Below, in pieces: positions 11,432 through 18,029 of a DNA stretch of 18,029 bases. Location: contig WOGZ01000519.1 in assembly GCA_009733775.1 (NCBI GenBank), positions 1 through 18,029 of the forward strand, written 5' to 3'. The stretch is from Alectoria sarmentosa. Lineage: Eukaryota > Ascomycota > Lecanoromycetes > Lecanorales > Parmeliaceae. How positions within the stretch are numbered: the first letter of the stretch is position 1; each line of letters starts with the position of its first letter. The position numbers were made by a program, and so were the translations under genes. The notes below the pieces were generated by a model. The model worked only from the letters and a program-made list of their open reading frames with translations, was not told the DNA's origin and did not search any database.

Positions 11432-11512
11432 TGTTAAAATTAATATAAAGTTATATTACATAAATGTATTAAATAAAATAACTAAGTGAAAAAAAAGTAT
11501 ATATATAAAAAT
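11432..11512 (+). repeat. LTR-like dispersed repeat, copy G (5' part)
   Basis: It starts TGTTAAAATTAATATAAAGT and continues with TATTAAATAAAATAACTAAG and a TATATATATAAA tract, matching the minus-strand reading of copy E. The 3' part of the family is not visible after about 11512. Confidence 0.6.
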
Positions 11513-11778
11513 AAAATCTTTCTCATCGATATTAAAACGTAAAAATGAAAAATTTGAAAAAAATCGAAATTTAATGCGCGTTTAATTAATAATAATATTT
11601 TAAATTTTTTAAATTATAATAATTTTTCGTAATAAAAAATGAGATTTAAATAATGTGCGTTTATAATTATATATAAAATTTATTATTTAAAAAATTTAAT
11701 TCGTTTATAATTTATTCATTTTAATACGTTAAATAATAATCTCGAATGAATAATTCATTAATAAATTTAAAATAATAC

Positions 11779-11814
<36 letters not shown>

Positions 11815-12230
11815 CGCGACGCAACGTATTTATATTTTTTTAATAATATTATCTTTAAATCGCTTGATAAAAGCTTTAATAATAACATAATTTTAAAATT
11901 TAATATATTTTTATATGCGTAAAATGAGAGCGTCGATATCGACGTTTATTTAATTATTAAAAAACGATTTATAAATTATAATAATAATAAAAATAAAAAA
12001 AGATATATAATGTTTTTTTTTTATAAAGCGCAAAAAATCTTGAAAATATTCGATTTTATTTCGATTATCTACGAGATCTTTATTTGATTAAATTAACGTT
12101 TTAATATTAATTAATTCGATTCAAGAGAATATACGTTTAATAAATATGAAAGTATACGTTAAATAAATAAAGAATTTACGCTTAAAGGTCTTTAAAAAAT
12201 AAATAAAAAAAAAGAGCTTATTAAAGACTG
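11513..12230. other. RIP-mutated DNA, no gene recognised
   Basis: Only degraded AT-rich sequence, a 33-base poly-T and a small CG-containing palindrome-like site near 11932-11943 (GTCGATATCGAC) are visible. No open frame of note. Confidence 0.5.
11780..11812 (+). repeat. Poly-T run of 33
   Basis: An uninterrupted T run bounded by ACG on the left and ATCGCGACG on the right. It could be the poly-A tail of a retroelement inserted on the minus strand, but no flanking element is recognisable, so slippage is as likely. The length may be unreliable in assembled sequence. Confidence 0.8.
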
Positions 12231-12588
12231 AGAGCATTTAAAAGAAATTAAAAAGTTTTAATTTACTTAATTGAATTTCACGAAAATAACATTATTCGAA
12301 AGCGCGTATTCGAATTTATAATTTCATTTTACTTATTTTATTATTATATAATATATAATATAAAAGAAATAAAAAAAAGTAAAATATGAAAAATCGATGT
12401 TCGAGATTTAGTTTTATGATATAATTTATTTGAAACGTACTCGCGTTTAAATCGAAAATGAAGAAATAAGATAAGTTTTAATTTAAAATCGTGAATTTTA
12501 AAAATTTAATTAATAAACTTAAATATAATCTTAATAAGCTATTTTCGTATATAAATTTTAATTATAAAAAAAGTAAGCTTTTTAATAA
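12231..12588 (+). repeat. Direct repeat R1 (pair with R2 at 13692)
   Basis: A core of about 305 bases (12279-12583) aligns almost colinearly with 13741-14046 in the same orientation. Both contain CGAAAGCGCGTATTCGAAT, TTTGAAACGTAYTCGCGTTT and AAGYAAGCTTTTTAAT. R1 is much the more AT-rich copy. Weaker homology continues left to GAGCATT. The CG sites in the shared core are kept in both copies while many other C and G positions have changed to T or A in R1. The parent element is not identified. Confidence 0.8.
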
Positions 12589-13533
12589 ATTTAATAAAAG
12601 TTATAACTTAGCGACTTTTTTTTATAACATATTCGTATTATATATATTTAATCTTAAATTATAAGTTTTAAATTTTTAAAAATGTTTTTTTTTATATTTA
12701 TTAAATAACTTTATAATGAATTAAAAATCGCTTTAATTTATTACATTAATCGTGATGCGCAACTCATTATTTTAAAACGATTTTATCACATATTTATTTA
12801 TAAAGCGAATTTCTTTATTTTCGCTCTTTTTTTTTTCTTTTTCAAATTTTCAAACTTTCGTATTGAATTTTTTATGATATTAACTTTTTTCGATAACGTT
12901 TTTCTCTCTCTTTTTTTGACCCTGATGGCTGATAAAGCGGGTCATCGTCGTATTCTTTTTACGAGCGATTTTCTTATGATATTATCGAAAGTAACATTTA
13001 TCATTTTCGAAAACTTTTGAATCCTTTTCGTTGCCGCCGTGATTGACGTTATCAACGCAATTGATACTGATTTCAAACCTTTTCGTGCAATCGAAAAATC
13101 TACGTTATCTCATCTTATTACGCCTAAGACACGCTTCGATGTATTATTCTGATACGTGACAGTCTCAACTCTAGGGTCGGTTGTTGACACCGAGTTTTCT
13201 GAACGCGCTATTGATTTCTTGCGAAAACATAAATGAACCTTTACGGAAACGTATCATACAATATTCTGGCTGTACATAGTCATGAGAACAATGATTATCA
13301 TCTTCACATTGTCAATGAGCGACAAGTGCGAAGTTGCAGAGACGCTTTCGAGAATTTGAGGCGTTTAAGGTATTGCTTGACGAGCAAAGAGCTGAAATAA
13401 CAATGATGAAAGCAAATATGTGCTGGGGGCGCGGGTTTCCCAGAAGTGGAAAGCTTGAAAGATCTTTACAATTGATTAATACTTGTTTTTTAAGCTCGGG
13501 AGAGACCCTCGGAACCTCCCTTTCTCTTCAAAA

Positions 13534-13678
13534 ACTCTTCGAGGGCTCTCCGAAAGTTTTTGTCGGAGGGGTTGTCCTCGCAAGTTCGAAATCATGATAT
13601 ATGATACATTATATATGAGATCTCGAGCTTGCGAGAACAATTTCTTCGACAAAAGCCTTCGGAGAGCTCTCAAAGAGT
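13534..13678. repeat. 58-base imperfect inverted repeat
   Basis: The left arm 13534-13591 and right arm 13621-13678 are complementary at 47 of 58 positions around a 29-base AT-rich spacer (TCATGATATATGATACATTA onward). All eleven mismatches are transitions, so the arms were probably closer to perfect before point mutation. A foldback or MITE-like element is the simplest reading. The copy at 7690-7877 contains the left arm and part of the spacer but no recognisable right arm. Confidence 0.8.
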
Positions 13679-13691
13679 CTGTCAGAGGCTT

Positions 13692-14050
13692 CGAGCATTC
13701 AGAAGGTATTAAAAAAGTTTCGATCCATCCGATCAAATTTCATGAAAACAACATCATTCGAAAGCGCGTATTCGAATCTATAATTCTATTTATTCATTTT
13801 GTTATCATATAACATATAACACAAAAGAAATAAAAAAGAATAGAATATAAAAAGTTGATATTCGAGGTTCAATCTTATAATGAAGTCTCTTTGAAACGTA
13901 TTCGCGTTTAAATCGAAAATGAAAAAATAGAATGAATTTTAACTTGAAAATCGTGAAATCTGAAGATCTGATTGGTCAACCTTAAATATAATCATATCGT
14001 ACTTTTTCCTACATAACTTTTGATTATAAAGAAAGCAAGCTTTTTAATCA
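13692..14050 (+). repeat. Direct repeat R2 (pair with R1 at 12231)
   Basis: The better-preserved partner of R1, lying just before helix 7 of the transporter. Where the copies differ, R2 usually has C or G and R1 has T or A: CAACATCATTCG against TAACATTATTCG, and GATCTGATTGGTCAACC against an AT-only stretch. This gives a direct reading of mutation direction in R1. Confidence 0.8.
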
Positions 14051-14501
14051 AGATCTGAATTCGGAAACATCTCAGAAGAAAAGCCTATTTGCTCAAATCT
14101 CGTCGGAAACTCGTTTGATTATGTACAAACTATGGTTTTTATTGCCCATCGATGTCATTGCCGATGGAATGGTTTCGTATTCCTTGATCACTTATTACAT
14201 TGATCAAAACTTCCATTAATCGAAATCAGCTCTTGGAAATATCATCTCAATAAGCTATTTTTTGTCCTTCTATTCTACGATCTTCGTCGAGCCTCTCTCT
14301 CGACGCCTTGATCTTATCAAGACCATGGTATTCACGCATCTCCCGTCTTTCACGACCGTTTTACTCTTTCTTATTCCTCAGGAAATTCCTTTAATTATTA
14401 CCCTATTTTTTATCCGCACGGGTTTAAAAATTATGGATCAAGCGCCAAGAGCAGCCTTCATAGCAGCGGTAGTGAAATCTGAAGAACGTACAGCTGTTAT
14501 G

Positions 14502-14656
14502 GTACGTACATTCCGGAATTGTTGTTTCCATTTTGTTTCAAAGCCTGAGTCGCAACACAAAACACGGGAGCAGAACCCTCTTTATACTCCTCACTTTGTC
14601 TCATAAACCAGGTTCCCTACCGTGAAGAAGCATTGCTAACTCCGAAATGTGCGAAG
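14502..14656 (+). other. Spliceosomal intron of the MFS pseudogene
   Basis: Donor GTACGT directly follows codon ATG of AVM, and acceptor GCGAAG precedes GGA of GITNILKT. A branch-like GCTAAC at 14635-14640 lies 16 bases before the acceptor. The length of 155 is not a multiple of three. Removal restores the conserved family sequence AVM-GITNILKT in phase 0. The alternative acceptor CAG at 14611 would leave extra sequence and is less likely. Confidence 0.85.
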
Positions 14657-14923
14657 GGAATTACTAATATATTAAAGACATTAGCTTCGACTGTTGGTCC
14701 TAGTGTTACCGGTTTACTTGCCGATAATGACAGATTTTGGATCGCTTTTGTGGTTGCGGGAGCTTTACGAATCTGTTATGATCTTGGCTTGTTGGCTATG
14801 TTTGTGAGTATAAAGTTATATACTCATGAACCAAAGGATCAGCGTATTTCCTCAAGTGATGAGGAAGGTTTTCAGGGAATTGGAGCTGATGGAGCGGACG
14901 ACTTGATGACTGATCACTCGTAG

Positions 14924-15765
14924 GAGGCATGTGTAACGGAGCAGAGATGTTGTAGACCTGATTAAGTAGCCGATTTGTACTCGTCTCTTTAGATATTGTC
15001 TCGAAAGCCCCGAAGGTTTTTTTTTCCTGCCTTCTCAATCAAAACGACTGGTTGGAGTATGGAGTATCACAAGAGTTGATGTCGAGCAGGTCGACTTCTT
15101 TCGTGATCATGCGGCTACTATCAGACGAGGGAAAAAAATGAGTATCGCCATCAGGGTCGAAAAGGCCATACGGTGGTGCTGCAACCCTGCTGTGGTGCGG
15201 GGGTCTATCATAGTGAGAGCCATGACAGTCCACGAGGCCGAAGGCTAGAACAGGGTTGGCACCTTTGGTTGGCAGAACACCTCAGCCTCATTCTTCCGTT
15301 GTTTACATAAGCCCCACCTCCGGGCTCCCGTCACGGTTCGACCTGTACGGGTCTCATGCTGCGCTCAAGATTTCGTGGACATCTTGCGATGTTCTTCCTT
15401 TACCTCGTAGCTCTTCACGATGTCAAAACCTAAAGCTTCCCTGACCCGCTTGCGTTCAGCGGCTATTTGAAGACAACGAGAGATCGCGTCACTGAGAGAA
15501 GGCAGACGAGGCGCAATGTCCAGTACTGAAGTGCCGAGAGAACGGGGCGATAAAAACCTGGAATGAACACGCAAGCCTCAACAGATGGGAGGAACCAGAT
15601 AGAAATAAGGTCTTAACACCTGCTGTGACAGTCCTGTTGACGTTACAAGCCATGTGATCCTCTGGTGGTTAAGCTCTAGGCAATAGTTTTTCTGGCTATT
15701 GTACAACGTCTTCCCCTAGGAATGAACTATTCCTCTTTCATCATCCTGTTTAACATCTGAAATCA
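14924..15765. other. Intergenic, GC-normal, no firm gene
   Basis: Ordinary composition without RIP-like bias. It holds the 3' flank of the pseudogene, one orphan minus-strand open frame (15039-15281), a second minus-strand frame (15365-15574) and the 3' flank of the SAT4-like gene. The second frame includes SLSDAISRCLQIAAERKRVR and could be an exon bounded by CATTCCAG and GAGGTAAAG, but matches nothing I recognise. A small hairpin CAATAG/CTATTG lies at about 15681-15702. I could not join the two frames into a convincing gene. Confidence 0.5.
15039..15281 (-). CDS. Orphan open frame, possible terminal exon
   Basis: The frame is open for 80 codons from 15281 to a TGA at 15039. It reads GVLPTKGANPVLAFGLVDCH and, further on, YGLFDPDGDTHFFPSSDSSR, and ends in a DLLDINSCDTPYSNQSF-like tail. 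There is no ATG near its start, so if real it would be the last exon of a gene, perhaps a hydrophilic C-terminal tail of a membrane protein. A possible acceptor TTCTAG lies near 15246. No upstream partner exon was established, and chance openness is a serious alternative. No function is proposed. Confidence 0.22.
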   Translation of the reverse strand, partial: GVLPTKGANPVLAFGLVDCHGSHYDRPPHHSRVAAPPYGLFDPDGDTHFFPSSDSSRMITKEVDLLDINSCDTPYSNQSF

Positions 15766-17044
15766 CTACTTGTTGTTTGAATCTTCCACTGCAAAAGTTC
15801 TTGTTTCCTTGATAATGCGGGATTGACTGTGCTGGCTTTCAACATCCAGCTCTGAAGCATTGTTCGCGGTAACAGTGGTGGTATGGTGAGGTGGAGACAT
15901 GCCTACAAGCCCAATGGTCTGGCTCCCAGTTCTAGCATGCTTTCTTGTCGAGAAAGCTGACCTTACAGTAGATGAGCCGCCGGTGGAGTGACCATAGTAC
16001 TCATTCGTGCCTCGTCGTCGGATGTCGTCACTTCTGATGAACCCTGACTCAACACTGTCCAAGAATGGCTTGAGGTAGAGAAAGCAGGCCGAGATCATGC
16101 TGAGACATTGAACAATTTGCATACAAAGTATAACAGTCCAGGGTTCATAATCAGGATCATGCAAACCTTGGGCGTTGTTCCAGAAGACAATCTTGCAAGC
16201 CGAGGCAGCAATGACGCTGTATGGAAATTAGCACCTGAATATCTCTGGGACTGACAGACTTACGTGCTCCGAAGCGCAAAAAAAGAACAGACCGAGGCTT
16301 TTCTAGAACGGGAGATCCGAATCTGCCAGATCACAACGCACGGCAGAAATATCAAAGCTAGATCAGTAATGATGTTCGTACTTTCGAAATAATTCCACCA
16401 TGTGTGCTAAGCCACCTGAGTACGGTTTTATGTTTAAGTGGAGGCTAACATACACGTGTTGTATTATTCGAGCAGTATCCCTTCAGATAATTCCACGGTC
16501 TAGGAAGATGGCATAGAAAAGCTGTTCCAAGTTCTCCGATGATTGCCCAGAAAACGATGAAGCCTGCAAGTCCGTATGTGGCTCGTCGATGGCTTCGATT
16601 GGGCGTCAAAGTGTTGACAAGGGCTAAGACGGACGCTTTCGCAAAGCAAAGACTTGCAATATAAAGGAGACTGGCGGCATATTCAGACTATCAGTAGTTC
16701 AGTCAAAGCACTCTGTCTTATGCATGTGGAAGACACATACCTTCAAATTTGCCGTCGCTTCAGACTGACTCAGCGGATTTGAAGAGCTGCCATAGCCATG
16801 TCTAGCCTCTGTTGAAACGGCAATTGATTGTCCAATGGCAAACACCTGTTTGCCTTTAGCTCAATAAGACCAGCTTGGTGGCGGCCAAGAGCGTTACCAA
16901 GGAGAATGTAATAAGATAGTCGTCGAGACTGACGGAGCGGACGATTATAGCTTTAGTCAGGCCCCTGGCTCCAACTCCTAAGATCGAAGCAACAAGTAAG
17001 AACCAGGTGAGGACCTGCACAGTGGAAGCGTGCTTATCGCCCAT
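15766..17044 (-). CDS. SAT4/rhodopsin-like seven-helix membrane protein
   Basis: Five exons on the minus strand (17044-16898, 16845-16741, 16687-16454, 16406-16264, 16216-15766) encode 359 residues. Introns are 52, 53, 47 and 47 bases, with donors GTAACG, GTATGT, GTATGT and GTAAGT, and acceptors CAG, TAG, TAG and CAG; the last has a GCTAAT branch site. Helices lie at roughly 10-28, 42-60, 86-108, 121-143, 173-191, 203-222 and 238-258. Family marks are DDYLITFSL (41-49), the TM3 segment FAKASVLAL, WWNYF...TNIITD (165-177), and the post-helix-7 motif ESGFIRSDDIRRRG followed by a Ser/Thr/His-rich cytosolic tail. No CFEM cysteine domain precedes helix 1. These proteins are related to PTH11-type receptors, and most have no known ligand. 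Start ATG 17044 is the only in-frame ATG before helix 1. No stops or RIP-like bias are seen, so it appears functional. Confidence 0.9.
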
Positions 17045-17680
17045 GACATAGATACGTTCCCTTGTCAATGAGGACGAATTGGTTTGTTGCCCAAGCTTCG
17101 CGTATCTTTAGACGGCTTAACAAGGGGACCTATGTTTTTTGCTACATACAAGTGAAGGGAAGTAGGTAAAGAGGGATAAAGGGATAAATTGAGGCAGTCC
17201 ATTTCATGTCATATTTATTGGCAGGCTGAGAGTTGCAAGGATGATGGTGATGGTGGTGGTGGGGGAAGGAGAAGGACTCGAAGTCTGGCAGTGTGCAGTA
17301 CATCATGCCTCGAGCCACTCAAGTTACCCTGTCAATATTTGCTCTTCGAATCGCATTCACTCTGTCGTCCGCTTATGATTCACTGCAGTAAGCTGAGAGC
17401 GCAGAGGACAGAAAGTGTATACAGCTTCGGAGATAGATCAGCAGAAGGATGGATAATCCATGACCGTATGAGATGAGCTGCATTTCCACGTCAATTACGC
17501 CGCCCTAACAGGACGGGCTGCGGTTCAGCGCTGTCAGACTGGGCCACGTGTGAAATTGCATCAACACTGTTTTCTCGAGCTTATACACTCTGTATACCTG
17601 CTCTCCTTATCACCCAAACCCCATTCGTTGCCAAATTACTGGACAGGGGTGCATATGCGGATTAGAGAATCTCGTGCCCT

Positions 17681-17694
17681 CCCTACTAGTAGGG
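17681..17694. repeat. Perfect 14-base palindrome
   Basis: CCCTACTAGTAGGG reads the same on both strands. It could be a dimeric transcription-factor site upstream of the SAT4-like gene or a chance occurrence; nothing else supports either. Confidence 0.8.
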
Positions 17695-17836
17695 CTAGAG
17701 TGTGGGTGCGGGTGTGTGTATCTGTTTTTTATTACTACGTGGAGGGGGGCGCCCCTCAATGCCTAGGCTAGAGTGAAGACTGTTGTTTTCCACTCTGCCT
17801 TTCGGTCATGTGCTCATTCGGGATGCAATAGGAGAG

Positions 17837-17876
17837 TAAATCCTAGGTATCTAAATCCTAGGTATTGTACCTAGGA
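17837..17876. repeat. CCTAGG repeat and hairpin cluster
   Basis: TAAATCCTAGGTAT occurs at 17837-17850 and again at 17852-17865. The second copy pairs with an inverted TACCTAGGA at 17868-17876 across a 3-base loop (stem TCCTAGGTA/TACCTAGGA, perfect over 9). Three CCTAGG cores fall within 34 bases. A regulatory site or the relic end of a small transposon are both possible. Confidence 0.75.
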
Positions 17877-18029
17877 AGTATTTGACCTTCAGTTGTTCCA
17901 GCGCCAAGATTTACGGGATCTAGAACGCCGCCGGCCGGGTATCCGGATAGTAAAGTAACTACGGCGGACGACGGCTACAACTAGGACAAAACCAAAAACC
18001 ACAAAATAATTTCAGATTTTCAAATTTTT

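Larger units (their letters stand above)
1..12700. other. AT-rich, RIP-degraded repeat block
   Basis: This block is overwhelmingly A and T, and no open frame in it exceeds about 80 codons. Most remaining cytosines are followed by G: whole lines of sequence contain C only in CG, for example around 9781-9840, and a minority sit in TC. Loss of C from CA, CT and CC on both strands with retention of CG is what saturated repeat-induced point mutation leaves in ascomycetes. Several internal stretches align with each other and differ mainly by C/T and G/A transitions, which supports mutated transposon copies rather than simple AT drift. Such blocks are typical of subtelomeric, pericentromeric or effector-compartment heterochromatin in fungi; which applies here cannot be told. 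Confidence 0.88.
13357..14050 (+). mobile_element. Repeat-derived insertion in the MFS central loop
   Basis: The loop between helices 6 and 7 of such transporters is usually some tens of residues, but here about 690 bases lie between SDKCEVAET and MYKLWF. Two parts of this interval occur elsewhere in the window: 13413-13592 (inverted at 7690-7877) and 13692-14050 (direct at 12231-12588). The interval also contains a 58-base inverted repeat. Together this suggests a non-autonomous transposable element or nested fragments. Exact ends and a target-site duplication could not be fixed. An open frame begins at 13334 (FREFEAFKVLLDEQRAE) and might retain some true loop sequence, so the left boundary could lie nearer 13410. 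Confidence 0.55.
12718..14923 (+). pseudogene. Broken MFS transporter gene
   Basis: An intact version would be a proton- or gradient-driven plasma-membrane or organellar transporter of the major facilitator superfamily; the substrate cannot be inferred. The N-terminal half reads in one frame from 12718 to about 13356. It covers helices 1-6, including RDAQLIILKRF, motif A between helices 2 and 3 (LMADKAGHRR, 12925-12954), PFRAIEKSTLSH (13078-13113) and helix 6 before SDKCEVAET. TGA stops at 13018, 13150 and 13234 sit where relatives carry tryptophan. The C-terminal half reads from about 14050: MYKLWFLL, then a TAA at 14217 after NFH, LSRRLDLIKTMVFTHLPS, IMDQAPRAAFIAAVV, an intron (14502-14656), then GPSVTGLLADNDRFWIAF, the acidic tail and a TAG at 14921. 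No in-frame ATG is visible at the 5' end. The two halves are in different frames and are separated by a repeat-derived segment. The left end is far more AT-rich than the right. Class is assigned from recalled family patterns; pseudogene status is read directly from the stops. Confidence 0.9.
17045..18029. other. Upstream region of the SAT4-like gene, no other gene
   Basis: GC-normal DNA without a convincing gene. Visible items include AGGGATAA repeated at 17171-17187 (minus-strand TTATCCCT, 5' of the gene), a GGTGATGGTGGTGGTGGGGG tract at 17244-17263, and a CACGTG site near 17544. A near-palindrome GAGGGGGGCGCCCCTC lies at 17742-17757. The palindrome and the CCTAGG cluster are listed separately. 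Two + strand open frames (17189-17476 and 17550-17771) are Arg/Ser/His-rich and show no domain. The last 40 bases turn A/T-rich, which may be the start of another AT block. Confidence 0.5.

Noticed and set aside
1..12700. Mitochondrial DNA as the source of the AT-rich part
   Set aside because: No mitochondrial protein, rRNA or tRNA is recognisable, CG dinucleotides are retained, repeats differ by transitions, and the same window carries nuclear genes with spliceosomal introns.
13476..13812. Open frames on both strands across the foldback element
   Set aside because: Both strands are open because the inverted-repeat arms mirror each other. Neither encodes a recognisable domain, and the segment is repeated elsewhere as non-coding DNA.
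14796..15038. Minus-strand open frame opposite the MFS tail
   Set aside because: It overlaps the C-terminal coding sequence of the transporter on the other strand, whose family match is clear; it is a shadow frame.
15335..15346. tRNA or SINE B-box-like GGTTCGACCTG
   Set aside because: The last positions do not match the GGTTCGANNCC consensus, no matching A box is placed upstream, and no cloverleaf arms pair.
15256..15444. 62-codon + strand open frame
   Set aside because: No in-frame ATG near its start, no recognisable motif, and it overlaps other equally short open frames on the minus strand.
17189..17771. Two + strand open frames upstream of the SAT4-like gene
   Set aside because: Both are low-complexity (Gly/Arg-rich or Ser/Val-rich), without domain, splice or start support.

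Overview
The window looks like nuclear DNA of a filamentous ascomycete (Pezizomycotina). It has two very different parts. Bases 1 to about 12,700 are extremely AT-rich, with almost no open frames and most surviving cytosines followed by G. This is the signature of repeat-induced point mutation (RIP) acting on old transposon copies. From about 13,000 to the right end, base composition is ordinary. That part holds spliceosomal introns of about 50 bases and one intact multi-exon gene typical of filamentous fungi. The genus cannot be named from this sequence.

Layout. The AT-rich block contains several dispersed repeat families that can still be aligned by eye. One is an LTR-like repeat of about 190 bases, with copies near 887, 5733, 5926, 7124, 7373 (inverted), 8717 and 11432. 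Others are a 340-base direct pair (1185 and 3208), two shorter pairs (1890/5107 and 3778/6296), and two families that recur inside the disrupted transporter gene (7690 with 13413; 12231 with 13692). Between about 7,900 and 11,430 only low-complexity AT sequence was found apart from those repeats.

At the edge of the AT-rich block lies a dead major facilitator superfamily (MFS) transporter gene (about 12718-14923, + strand). Its N-terminal half reads in one frame, interrupted by three TGA stops where tryptophan is expected. Its C-terminal half has a TAA stop and a normal intron. A repeat-derived segment of roughly 0.7 kb separates the halves at the central loop. Damage lessens to the right, so the gene records a RIP gradient across the boundary.

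After a short intergenic stretch with one unexplained minus-strand open frame, an apparently intact five-exon gene on the minus strand (17044 down to 15766) encodes a 359-residue seven-helix membrane protein. It belongs to the fungal SAT4/rhodopsin-like (PTH11-related) family. The last kilobase is its upstream region and contains small palindromes and a CCTAGG-centred repeat cluster.

No functional link between the two genes is evident; they are neighbours at a compartment boundary. I found no convincing new multi-gene system. The most informative content is the mutation record: CpG-sparing, strand-polarised RIP that can be read directly from paired repeat copies and from the transporter pseudogene.
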